From: Tribonema minus
Lineage: Eukaryota; Sar; Xanthophyceae; Tribonematales; Tribonemataceae
DNA: 64,000 nt
NCBI GenBank assembly: GCA_017506865.1
Contig: JAFCMP010000005.1
Location: 62,001-126,000 of the forward strand
Direction of reading: 5' to 3'
Each line of letters begins with the position of its first letter. Within the stretch, counting starts at the first letter, position 1. Both the position numbers and the translations under genes were made by a program. The notes beneath the pieces are model-generated. The model was not told the DNA's origin. It saw only the letters and a list, made by a program, of their open reading frames with translations, and did not search any database. Shown here piece by piece: positions 55,060 to 64,000 of this stretch.

Positions 55060-56394
55060 ATGAAAAGAATATCATGGCGGCGGCGGGAGGCCCGTATTGC
55101 CAACTCTGAATCAGCGCAGAAATGCAAGGAATCCGATCTAGCGTGCGCACAAGCGCAGGATATTAGCACCAGTGCTGCAGATGGCAATGGCGCTTGTCAA
55201 CAGGACGATGGGACGAGTGGCAGCAGCAGAGCAACTGGAGACGGACGCGCAGCGCACAAACGCAAGAGGGTACAGAATGACGGTTGGTCAATTTCCGATC
55301 AAACAGGCGAAGGGGAGCACACGGGCGGGCAAAGTGCAGTCAAGCGCTCTAGAACAGGTCATAACAGTCTGGAACAGCAACGTCTGATGCTAGACGACGA
55401 AGCTGGAGGTGGAGGCAGTGCGGACCCGGAGTACAAGTGCAACTTATGCGACCTCGTGGTGAAGAAGGGCATGTCGCTGCTCTCGTTACAGCAGAGGTTA
55501 AACGCCCACATCGCGGCGAAGCACCAGCGCAAACACCACAGTGGGACAGCAACAACGTTCCTGGAGCGCTCCGACCTCAGCACGTCGCACTTGCAAACCA
55601 TCTACACCGAGTGTGCCTTGTGCAAAAACCTGTTTCATGCCAACAAGACATTCAGAGTGGACAGCAGCGATGCCAGCGCGGGCAAGCACTGCCGCAAATG
55701 CAGGCCTATCACTTCACCCGCTGCAGTGGCGGCAACATTGTCAACAACAGCATCAGCAGCACCGCTAGCACCTGATGCATCGACGGCAACAGCTACCACG
55801 TCGCTGCCACAGCAGCAACCGGCGTGCACACCCATCGGCAACCCCTACGCAAAGGGACCAGCGCACGCGCAGCAGGCACCTGCTGCTCAGGCTGGTGGCA
55901 GCAGCTCCTCCGGCAGCTCAAAGAGGCCGGAACGCGGGGGCAGCAGTGCTACACGAGGGGGTCGGGGTCGCAGTGGAGGGCGCGGACGTGGCAATGGAGG
56001 ACGCGTTCGCAGCGGCAGCAATGATGCAGACATCAGCAGTAGCAGAGCGACTAGCGGCAGCAGAACCGGAGGCGGCAGCAGCAGCGGTGCCGGCGGCGGC
56101 AGTGCAGCCGGTACTAAGGACAGCGGCGCTGGCAACGGCCGCAGCAGTGATGCCAGCAGCCGCAGCGGCGGTGCTAGCAACAGCGGCAGTGGCGCGCAAA
56201 CTCAAAACGGCCGCGGTGGCCGTGGCAGCGGTCGCAGCAGCGACAGCGGCGGACGAGGCTGTGGTCATGGCGGCCGCGGCGGCGGCGGAGGGGGCCCCAG
56301 AGCGGCAGGTGCGGCGACAGCAGCGGCAGCGCCAGGCCCTGCAGGCGCAGCAGTCCAAACACCCCCCCGCTGCGCCAGGGGAACAACTCCATGA
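55060..56394 (+). CDS. LINE ORF1: zinc fingers and Gly/Ser-rich tail
   Basis: 444 residues from ATG 55060. A C2H2-type finger (C127, C130, H150, H155) is followed by a second Cys cluster (CALCKNLFHANKTF to CRKC, about residues 185-211). These are as expected at the N-terminus of RLE-type LINE proteins, where they bind target DNA. The remainder is Gly/Ser/Arg-rich low complexity. It overlaps ORF2 by 620 bp in another frame. In related elements fingers and reverse transcriptase are usually on one protein, so either two proteins are made here or the frames are linked by a shift in the low-complexity overlap. Confidence 0.65.
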   Translation: MKRISWRRREARIANSESAQKCKESDLACAQAQDISTSAADGNGACQQDDGTSGSSRATGDGRAAHKRKRVQNDGWSISDQTGEGEHTGGQSAVKRSRTGHNSLEQQRLMLDDEAGGGGSADPEYKCNLCDLVVKKGMSLLSLQQRLNAHIAAKHQRKHHSGTATTFLERSDLSTSHLQTIYTECALCKNLFHANKTFRVDSSDASAGKHCRKCRPITSPAAVAATLSTTASAAPLAPDASTATATTSLPQQQPACTPIGNPYAKGPAHAQQAPAAQAGGSSSSGSSKRPERGGSSATRGGRGRSGGRGRGNGGRVRSGSNDADISSSRATSGSRTGGGSSSGAGGGSAAGTKDSGAGNGRSSDASSRSGGASNSGSGAQTQNGRGGRGSGRSSDSGGRGCGHGGRGGGGGGPRAAGAATAAAAPGPAGAAVQTPPRCARGTTP

Positions 56395-59300
56395 GCTATC
56401 CGGCATGGTTGATCAGCTTGTGGCGAAAGCAGCCGACATGCCAGCAGAACTCAGCCTGTTACAGGGGGAGGGAATTGAGCCAGAGACGGTTGCCAAGCTC
56501 ATCCAGCGAGCAAGCCCTTACAGTGGAGCAGGCCCATCGGGGCTGCGCTACAGCCACCTGCAGGATGCGCTACGCACAAGCTGGGGACGGCATGAGTTTG
56601 CTGCTGTCCTCACACGGTGGCTTCAGACCGTTATGCGGGAGGCTGCGCGGCTGCCGGATGCCTTCTGGCAGTTGCATGGCGCGGGGCGCCTGACGCCACT
56701 TGCAGAACAACAGGAAGATGGTACAGCTAAGCAGCGGCCCATCGTTTGCGGCGAGGTGCTGCAGCGACTATGCACTTCGGTGTACGTGGCAGACCGCAAA
56801 GACTTCCTGGCGGAGCTCCTTGAGCCAGACGGGCAGTATGGGGTAGCCGTCTCAGCAGGAGCGGAGAAAGCGGCCATGGCCGGCAAACTCGCGTATGAGC
56901 TCGGTCACTGGCAGTTCATGCTGGACCTCAAGAATGCCTTCAACATGGTGTTCGTCCTGGCGGCAGCGGAATGGGTAGCAGCACAGCTGCCGGACTTCCT
57001 CGACTACTTCATCGGCACATACGTTCGCACTCGGCCACGCCTGCTGTTCCAGCACGTTGACGGCTCCACGCGCATCATCATGTCTCAGCGCGGGTTTAAG
57101 CAGGGGGACCCCGCGGCACCGATGCTCTTCTGCGGCGCCATTGCTCAGTGCTTGAAACGGTTCAATGAGGCGGCGGCTGCGCAGCGCGCGCGGAGGCGGA
57201 TGGGCGCCTACATGGACGATGCCAACGTCCGAACAGGCGCTTGCACGCTGACTCAGGATGACATACAGGCGGTGGCGCAGCTCAAACAACACTTTGCGGA
57301 GGTGGGGCTGGAGCTAAACCTCACCAAGTCACGCGCGCTGCCTGGCAGGGGGCATGTGGTGACAGACCACGAGCGGCAACTGCTGCAGCAGCTGGGCGTT
57401 CAGCTAGTGGGGGATACGGATGAAAATCAGAACCGTGGAGCTGTGTTGCTGGGGGTGCCGGTGGGCCACAGCAGCTTTGTGGACGCATGGCTGCGCAGGG
57501 AAGCGGGTGCAGGCGGGGCAGGGGCTCGATTTGCAGAGCGATGCGCGCGCCTGACATCTCCGAGGGCTATGTTCAGGTTACTGCGCTACTGCGTGGTGCC
57601 TCGCATGACGTACTGCCTGCGCACCATTCCCACTACGCAGACAGCGCCAGCCGCCAAGGAGTGGGATCGGGTCACGCAGTGGGTGCTTGAGCACTCAATG
57701 GGCCTGCAGCCACCAGGCCAGACCTGGCGCCAGTTTGAGCAAAGTGGGGCCCACTTCCATCTGGCAGCGCACGGCCCAGCCTTACAGCAAGCGCGACTCC
57801 CAACACGGCATGGCGGCCTTGGCATTACCAGCGCCTGCGACATCGCTGATGCTGCGTATGTGGCGGGCACGTTGCAAGCGCTGCAACCAGCACTCTCTGG
57901 ATGGGCGGGGGTGCTGCAGCAGGCGGCTCCTCAAGCGGCTGCAGACAACGCTGCTGAGGATGCGGCAACACAAGCGGCACCGGCAGCAGCGGCAGCAGCA
58001 CCAGCACCAGCAGCATCAGCAGCGGCAACTGTTACAGCGGCAGCGGCGGTTGCCAGTGGAGGCGCGACCGCTCCGGCAGCGGCAACTGCATCAGCGGCTG
58101 GCCGCGCTTATGGCGCAGCCATTCTGGCAACACACGACGCAGCTGCCGCTGGATCAGGGGCCGCGGCGGCAGCACAGGCGGCACCAGCGGCAGCAGCAGC
58201 AGCGGCGGCGCACGGCGCAACTACTCCGGCGGCAGCAGCAGCGGCGGCAGCAGCAGCTGCTCCAGCATCAGAGGCTGCTGCAGCAGCGGCAGCACATGTT
58301 GCACCTCAAGTGGCCTCGGCGGCATCACTAACTGCAGCATCAACAGCAGCGGCTGCGGGCATAGGCAATACAGCTGCTACAGGCCCTACTAGCCTAAGGG
58401 CTGCTGCAGCACCTGCAACAGGAGCAGCGTCGGCAGGCGGCGCCGCAACCGTGCCGGCTGCGACAGCGGCAATGGCGGTGGCAGCGGCCAATGCGGCAGG
58501 TGCTGCACCAACACCTGCGGCAGCAGCAACACCACTGGCAGCAGCAGCAACGGCAGGCGGCACAGCTGCAGCACCAGCGCACGCAGCAGCGGCAGCCGTC
58601 AATGCAGGCGCTGCGCGTTCCACACCAGCAATGCTACAAGGCGCAGCAGCAGCAGAGGTGGCGCGCCTGCCCCTCATGCGGACGATCGCCACAGCTGCCA
58701 CATCTCTACGTGCAGCAACAGGTGACAAGCTGGAACATATACTGCCACCAGCGCTAACGCCACTGCAGCAGCAACCACCTACGCAGCAGCCGCCGCTGCG
58801 GCCGACAGCAGGTGGTGGCACTGGTGCGGATGCTGCTTGCGTACTTGACGCCAGTGCTCTGCAGTTGCAGTGTAGCCTGAAGCGCCCCAATCAGAGTGCG
58901 CTTGCAGATGCCGTCGCTACCGAGCTTGCAGATAAGGTGGAGGCGGACCTGCAACAGCTGCCGCAGGGCACGCAACGCACGCAAGCACTTGCTCGATTCC
59001 GGTCGCAGCGCCACATGCACTCGATCGGCATGGCATTCCTCAACGAGCCCATGTACTCCACAACGGCTTCGTTCGATGGCCTATCCTGGCAGCTGGCCGT
59101 CAAACGCGCCATCGGAGTAGAGGAGCAGACGGCAGGCTGCAAGCTGTGCGGGAAGTCGCCGGGCGGCACCCTGCATGCACGGCTGTGTCAAGCGCCACGC
59201 GTCAAGGCGCACGACACCATTGTCCACAATAGCGTCAAGAGGGCCACGCAGCGCCTCCTGCGGCAATACCTCAAACCGGGACTGGTGGACGAGGACTACA

Positions 59301-59845
59301 CGCCGTTTCTGGGGTCCGCCGGGCCGCCGGGGAGTCGCAGGATGGACATCGTGCTGCCTGCCGACGCCTTCCCGGTGACCGGCTACGACGACCCGACACG
59401 CCACCTACCGCTCATGGTGGACGTTACCTGCTTCGAGGCACAGGTGGCGTCGCGGGCGGCGAAGACTGCAGCAGACCCCGAGCGATGCTGCCGCGACCAA
59501 GAGGCCGCCAAGACTACCCACTATTCTGGTCATTATGATCAGAATTGCTACAAACTTGCCACATTGGCAATAGGGTCATTTGGCAGCATCGGGGAGCAGG
59601 GGCGGAAGTTGCTGGAGGCTGTGGCGACGGAGTATGCCAGCAGGATGTCAGTGCCCGGAGGAGCGCGCCCTAAAGCTCTCAAGGGCATCGCCCTGGCGCG
59701 CTTACGCTCGGCACTGTCGGCAGCGCTCCACATGGCGTACTCTGGCCGTGTCATGACACACATGGCAGAATCCAGGGGAGGGGGGCACATGGAGGAGGAC
59801 GTAGGGGAGGACCCCGAGATGCCATTTGGCGGCGGCGGCGTTTGA
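55775..59845 (+). CDS. LINE ORF2: reverse transcriptase plus restriction-like endonuclease
   Basis: 1,356 residues from ATG 55775; the first 200 overlap ORF1 and are low complexity, so real coding may start later. Reverse transcriptase motifs: SPYSGAGPSGLRYSHLQ (about 247), FMLDLKNAFNMV (about 380-392), SQRGFKQGDPAAPM (about 437) and the catalytic YMDD at 479-482. A long Ala-rich spacer (about 700-1050) precedes the C-terminal domain: zinc knuckle C1122-x2-C1125-x8-H1134-x3-C1138, then HDTIVHNSVKRA, RRMDIVLPAD (D1191) and LMVDVTCFEAQ (D1216), the order seen in R2-like endonucleases of PD-(D/E)XK fold. No APE endonuclease is present. YMDD instead of the common YADD or FADD of LINEs is notable. 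Confidence 0.85.
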   Translation: MHRRQQLPRRCHSSNRRAHPSATPTQRDQRTRSRHLLLRLVAAAPPAAQRGRNAGAAVLHEGVGVAVEGADVAMEDAFAAAAMMQTSAVAERLAAAEPEAAAAAVPAAAVQPVLRTAALATAAAVMPAAAAAVLATAAVARKLKTAAVAVAAVAAATAADEAVVMAAAAAAEGAPERQVRRQQRQRQALQAQQSKHPPAAPGEQLHELSGMVDQLVAKAADMPAELSLLQGEGIEPETVAKLIQRASPYSGAGPSGLRYSHLQDALRTSWGRHEFAAVLTRWLQTVMREAARLPDAFWQLHGAGRLTPLAEQQEDGTAKQRPIVCGEVLQRLCTSVYVADRKDFLAELLEPDGQYGVAVSAGAEKAAMAGKLAYELGHWQFMLDLKNAFNMVFVLAAAEWVAAQLPDFLDYFIGTYVRTRPRLLFQHVDGSTRIIMSQRGFKQGDPAAPMLFCGAIAQCLKRFNEAAAAQRARRRMGAYMDDANVRTGACTLTQDDIQAVAQLKQHFAEVGLELNLTKSRALPGRGHVVTDHERQLLQQLGVQLVGDTDENQNRGAVLLGVPVGHSSFVDAWLRREAGAGGAGARFAERCARLTSPRAMFRLLRYCVVPRMTYCLRTIPTTQTAPAAKEWDRVTQWVLEHSMGLQPPGQTWRQFEQSGAHFHLAAHGPALQQARLPTRHGGLGITSACDIADAAYVAGTLQALQPALSGWAGVLQQAAPQAAADNAAEDAATQAAPAAAAAAPAPAASAAATVTAAAAVASGGATAPAAATASAAGRAYGAAILATHDAAAAGSGAAAAAQAAPAAAAAAAAHGATTPAAAAAAAAAAAPASEAAAAAAAHVAPQVASAASLTAASTAAAAGIGNTAATGPTSLRAAAAPATGAASAGGAATVPAATAAMAVAAANAAGAAPTPAAAATPLAAAATAGGTAAAPAHAAAAAVNAGAARSTPAMLQGAAAAEVARLPLMRTIATAATSLRAATGDKLEHILPPALTPLQQQPPTQQPPLRPTAGGGTGADAACVLDASALQLQCSLKRPNQSALADAVATELADKVEADLQQLPQGTQRTQALARFRSQRHMHSIGMAFLNEPMYSTTASFDGLSWQLAVKRAIGVEEQTAGCKLCGKSPGGTLHARLCQAPRVKAHDTIVHNSVKRATQRLLRQYLKPGLVDEDYTPFLGSAGPPGSRRMDIVLPADAFPVTGYDDPTRHLPLMVDVTCFEAQVASRAAKTAADPERCCRDQEAAKTTHYSGHYDQNCYKLATLAIGSFGSIGEQGRKLLEAVATEYASRMSVPGGARPKALKGIALARLRSALSAALHMAYSGRVMTHMAESRGGGHMEEDVGEDPEMPFGGGGV

Positions 59846-60803
59846 GTGGTTGTCGTTGCGACACTTTCAGACTGTCATACGACATGTAGATTCCTTACAG
59901 CTAGATGCCAATCATCTGGGCTTTTTCGCGCCCTGAGCGAGAATTAATAAAAAGTACATGCAAGGCAACGTGACAACCGCTTTGATCAAACATATGCACT
60001 GGACAAAAACACGCAGGCCAAGACGACATGAACAATCACATGGTGCATTCAAGGTGTAGTGAATGTACATTGAACCACCAGCGCATGCCACCAGCAAACA
60101 CAGCCGCTCTGATGTTGACAACACGCAAGGCTGCACTTGCAGATGCTGACGACGGCTGTACATTCGAGAGCCGCCCTGTCAAACTTTTGACGCATCATAC
60201 TTGAGGTATGCGTCATTCCTTCACTGCCTTATGGCTCCAACCTCTTCGCTACTGCACACAAAACCTGCCTCTGCATCACACCGACGACACACACATACTC
60301 ACGAAGACATGCATCCAAGGCACTGCACTATGCTCAACACGTGGCTTGCGTTGATACTGAGCCCTTTGCGCGCCACCCTTGATTCCCCCGCGTACACACA
60401 CCCTTATGGAACATGTATTGCCAATGTACATGCGCGCGCGCCGCAGCAGCTTTCAGCGTCAGCCGGCGCGGCAGCCACGCTCAAGCCCCTTGCCGTGATT
60501 GGTGGCATCTGGTAGGTCATCGAAGGACTTGTTCGGGGCTACTTAGTCGGCATCTTATGCACCACACTGCGCCAGGCCAGCCGTGGTCGATGCAACCACT
60601 CTGTGCTCAGGAAGCTCCAGCCCTAGCCCTAGTTGGTGACCGCGCGCGCCGCGCAGCAGCTTCCAGCCTCAGAGAGCGCAGCCACGTTCAATCCCGCAAG
60701 CCTTGCGCACCCGCGCCATGCGCAGCATCCCCAGCCCCAGCCCTAGCTGGCGACGGTCTTGCGCAACTGCGACGTGCGCAGCATCGCATCGCCAGCCCTA
60801 GCC
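59846..60803. other. Flank between LINE and ABC gene, with end-of-exon repeats
   Basis: After the LINE tail there is no gene. From about 60433 to 60803 pieces related to the 3' end of the ABC gene recur: CGCCGCGCAGCAGCTT.CAGC at 60440 and 60650, and CCCTAGCCCTAG.TGG at about 60625, 60735 and 60797, the last being the stop region of the gene. Confidence 0.5.
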
Positions 60804-63731
60804 CTAGTTGGCAACGGTGTTCGGGGGCGGCGCGTTGGCGGCGGGCGCGCGCAGGTGCACAAGGTTGTCGAGTGTGCGCGCCATGATCTCGCTGGCGGCG
60901 CGCGCGCGCTGCACGCGGCGCACGCGGCGCTCGAGGCGCGTGCGTATGTACGCGATTTCTGCCGTAGGGCCGGCCTGGAATGCATCCAGGGGCATGTAGG
61001 AAGCGGTGACAGTCAGGAGAAGAGCAGCGATGCGCATCTGTGTAAGGCGGGACTAAGTGTGTAAGGCGTTACTGAGTGTGGGCCGCTGCACATGGCGTGC
61101 ACGGCGCGCAGGGCGCTCGAGGCACATTCGTACGTACGCATTTCCGCCATAGGGCCGGTGTGCCGGGCGCGTGCGGGGGTACAAAGTTTGCGGTCAGCAG
61201 AAAGAGGCAGTGATGCGTGTCTGTGTAAGGTGGGGTTGAGTGTGGGCCGCTGCACACAGCGTGCGCGGCGCACGCGGCGCTCGAGGCGCGTGCGTATGTA
61301 CGCGATGTCCGCCGTAGGGCCGGCCTGGAATGCAATCAGACGTACGTAGGTAGCGGCGAGGTCAGGAGAAGAAGCTTGCGATTGCACATCTATACAAGGC
61401 AGGATTGAGTGTGGGCCGCTGCACGGCGCGCGCGGCGCACGCGGCGCTTGAGGCGCGTGCGTATGTACGCAATTTCCGCCGTCGGGCCGGCCTAGTGCTT
61501 GCGCGGCGGTAGGTAGCGGTGGCAGTAAGGAGAAAAAAGCGGTGATCGCGCGTCTGTGCAATGGCGGGGTGGAGTGTGGCTGCTGCGCAAGGCGTGCACA
61601 ACGTGTTGTTGTCCTTATATTGCACCTCAAACGCGAATGACCATGCGAGTGCGGTGCATGCAGAAGCGCTGTCCAGCGTGACTGCCATTTGCCTGATCTG
61701 CGCAACTTCATTACGATTGCCCGCAACTGTACGACCACCTGATTGGCTTTGTTATGCGAGCTAGTCGGAGCAATTGCCATCTCCGGCAAATCGCTCCAGA
61801 TCTTCATAGAAGTACTTCTTTATTGTTATGTGGCATGTGGCATTGCCTGCCTACGTGTGGCACATGAGGACTGTGCCCATCTCGCAGCGAATGCAAGAAT
61901 GTTGCTGTTGGAGCATATGGCAGTCACACGCTCATTGACAGTTGCACGCTTGACGGTCATGGCGGCTACACTTGCCAGTACACAGATCACAATGCATTCG
62001 CTCCTAGCAGCAGCCCCTAGCAGCAGCCCTCTACATTGCAGCAACTGTGTGCGCGCCATGCCTCAGCCGCTGCTGAAGCCGCTGGCGTCTACGTTTATTC
62101 TGCACCGCGTTAACGCTCGTATGCGTGTGCAAGCGCACACACCACGCGCAAAGACAGGTGCTCAAATTGCTCAGACAGCAGCAGCGGAAGGCAACAATGG
62201 CTGTTTTCAACGATGCATGGTGCGACATTGCTGGACATTGCTGGACATTGCTGATGGGCGGCTGCAATCACCTGTATGACCTGCCCGTTGCTGAAGACAA
62301 TGGCGGCGTCCGACAGCTCCAGCACCGTGTTCATGCTGTGCGATGAGAACAGGATGCCCACGCCGTGGACGTTGAGCAGCCGCCTCATGACGCCCTCCAC
62401 CCTGACGCGCACTCTGCAATATACATACATACCATACACAAAAACAGGTGCGAGAGGGGGGGGAGGGGGGGGCATCAGCGCACTCTGCGTATACATCCAT
62501 ACACCAACAGGTGCGGGCGAGGGGGGGTGGGGGGGTGAGGGGCATCAGTGCATCACACTGCAGAAGATTCCGCAGGTGTACGTCGCGTACTTACAAGTGT
62601 GCCACGACGCATTGTCTGAAAAGTGGCGCTGGCAACAGACCTGCGCAAGCAATGGGTTGCATTTGCGGCTTTTCGTGTTGACGCAGCATGCATGTGCATG
62701 CCTGCGATGTCAGGGCTTCGGCGTGACATGCGCACGACATGTACCGGGAGGGGGGGCACAGTCGTGCATCCTACATTGGTGGCGTCATATGTATAGCCCT
62801 CATGCGTCAAAGCTACTATTGAGGGCGCAAAGCCGCACATTACCAAATCTGCTCATGTGCCCAAGCCTGATCAAGTGCTCCGCTTGAAGTTGTGTGCTGT
62901 ATGATGCGCTGCCACGTTGCACATGGGACACATTGAGCTCCATACAGTTGGCTCTCTTGGTGTACACAAACACAAACATACTTGCACAAAAAATACATAC
63001 ACAGCGCTCAGCACTGGCGCCCGTGGCTCACTTCGCGAACACAGCGCAGTGCGCTCGGGCTCAGTCACCCGTCGCACTCACAGATAACCACAATACTGGC
63101 GCCGGCACGCATTCATACGCTGGCATGTACTTTGTGTGTGTACTGTGCACTCACGCACATGCCTTGCCTCAAATCCTTACGGACAACGCGCTTAGTGCAC
63201 TAGCAGCCCAGGAGGCTACTCCTTGCATTTATAGATCCCTTGCAAGTACACTCAACTTTGAAAAGGGTGTTCGCAACTGGTATACATTGATGTATGCACA
63301 TCCCCTAGCTACAAAGAAACGTTTCATCTGCGCTATTTAAACCTTGCATGCCATCCTTCCATTTCAGCAATGCAATGCTTGCTTTGTAGACTCATTTGGA
63401 CACAGCAAATGTGACCTTGCCCCAGCCAATCTGCTAACAGCTGGCAGCTTCAACAAGCACTACACTGTATTCTATTACAGGAGGGGGTGAGGGGGGGGGC
63501 AGGGGGGGCCCCGTGAACATTCTTGTTCAGTATATATGTATGCATCTACTCTCTGTACACACATTCCCTTGATGATTATTGATAATCAGTCACTGTATGA
63601 AGCAGGCCTCACCTCTGATCCTCGTGGTCCAGAAACTCGTCGCACAGCAGCACAGGGGGCTCCGGCCCCGCTACCCCCGCCGCAAGCGCCATCGCCAGCC
63701 CAAAACGCAGCACCTCGCCGCCTGACAGGTC
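60804..63731 (-). CDS. ABC transporter ATPase, 3' part of gene
   Basis: Nucleotide-binding domain of an ABC transporter, in three minus-strand exons: 63731-63613, 62413-62272 and 60974-60804 (phases 2 and 0; stop TAG at 60804). The first holds the signature LSGGE and Walker B VLLCDEFLD. The second holds the H-loop segment GVGILFSSHSMNTVLE and SDAAIVFSNGQVIQ. The third continues AGPTAEIAYIRTRLERRVRR and ends APPPNTVAN. The order and the GQ-x-GP ending resemble ABCG-type domains, though the subfamily is uncertain. Walker A and the membrane part would lie upstream, beyond the right edge of the window or in exons not recognised between 63732 and 64000. The introns hold G-runs (62455-62470, 62520-62536). 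Confidence 0.7.
60880..61505 (-). repeat. Four copies of the last-exon acceptor of the ABC gene
   Basis: On the minus strand, GCATTCCAG|GCCGGCCC.ACGGC followed by about 60 exon bases through CGCGTGCGCCGCG recurs with AG equivalents near 60975 (used), 61158 (damaged), 61325 (intact AG) and 61492 (intact AG). The period is about 167-183 bp. Each copy is followed by the same GTGCAGCGGCCCACACTCA type spacer. Confidence 0.8.
62455..62540 (+). repeat. Poly-G tracts in ABC gene intron
   Basis: Two G-rich runs broken by single bases, each next to a near-identical stretch GGCATCAG.GCA..., ATACATCCATACACC and CAACAGGTGCG.GCGAG, so this is a tandem duplication of about 65 bp containing the G-run. Similar G-runs occur at 63480-63510, 44727-44830 and 10276-10308. 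Confidence 0.6.
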
Positions 63732-64000
63732 CTGCAAGCACCAGAGCGCAGGAAAACACAATCATTGTAAAACCTTGCTGTCAAGCGTGATGTCATATGG
63801 ATTGCCGCCGCCCATGCGTGACATACTAGCTGATCATCATTGTGACAATGATTCCTGCAGCAGCCGCCTCGTCCCACTGCAGTGGCCATTGCATCACCCG
63901 CATCGAGCCACCATCAATGGGCGCTGGTTGCCAGAAGCACAACAAGCGATATGTCTGAGGTCAACATCGCCATTACGAGTTGATCGCCAAGGGCTGTCAC
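63732..64000. other. Right edge, intron or upstream part of the ABC gene
   Basis: No further exon recognised; sequence composition is intron-like. Confidence 0.4.

Larger units (their letters stand above)
55060..59955 (+). mobile_element. RLE-type LINE (R2/NeSL/HERO-like group), two overlapping frames
   Basis: A non-LTR retrotransposon with N-terminal zinc fingers in one frame, then reverse transcriptase and a C-terminal restriction-like endonuclease in a second, long open frame. A poly(A)-signal-like AATAAA lies at 59946-59951, about 100 bases past the stop. No long terminal repeats are seen. Both frames are long, so the copy looks young. The left and right borders are approximate and target-site duplications were not identified. 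Confidence 0.8.

Noticed and set aside
1-64000. tRNA, rRNA or other structured RNA genes
   Set aside because: None could be recognised by eye with confidence on either strand; a covariance-model scan would be needed to exclude them.

Overview
This is a GC-rich nuclear segment from a photosynthetic-lineage eukaryote, most likely a heterokont (ochrophyte) alga. Supporting points are GT-AG introns in several genes, exons far richer in GC than their surroundings, a p300/CBP-type acetyltransferase, a FAM210/DUF1279 protein, an EamA transporter with a presequence, and interstitial telomere-like repeats of the TTAGGG type rather than the TTTAGGG usual in green algae. The species assignment is inference.

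Layout: (1) 558-923 minus, last exon of an unrecognised gene. (2) 2268-15500 plus, one large Ala/Arg/Glu-rich coiled-coil gene with at least nine exons; its introns hold telomere-like arrays and ladders of duplicated exon-intron junctions. (3) 14870-22363, rearranged zone: the 3' end of the coiled-coil gene and its flank is duplicated in tandem, and a ~480 bp inverted repeat (17132-17603 / 21874-22363) frames the second copy. (4) 22583-28446 plus, p300/CBP-like histone acetyltransferase with one bromodomain before and one inside the KAT11 region. (5) 31037-35189 plus, ten-helix EamA-type transporter in four exons. (6) 38778-39944 and 42092-46797 minus, two paralogous proteins with a conserved C-terminal PH-like block, one intronless and one with four exons. 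(7) 48177-48726 minus, DUF1279 protein, divergent from (8) 49247-50286 plus, tail-anchored TPR protein. (9) 51053-54406, an inverted pair of FNIP-like repeat genes. (10) 55060-59955 plus, a LINE with a restriction-like endonuclease (RLE). (11) 60804-63731 minus, 3' part of an ABC transporter ATPase gene.

The most unusual property is shared by four of the intron-bearing genes. Short segments spanning a 5' or 3' splice site (exon end plus intron start, or intron end plus exon start) are repeated in tandem 2-5 times inside the intron, with periods of about 75-310 bp. In the coiled-coil gene some copies form complete, in-frame candidate microexons of 42, 42 and 63 nt, exactly two, two and three heptads. 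This looks like an active route of intron growth and of coiled-coil lengthening or alternative splicing. All exon joins were inferred by eye from reading frame, phase and splice consensus; no transcript evidence was available.
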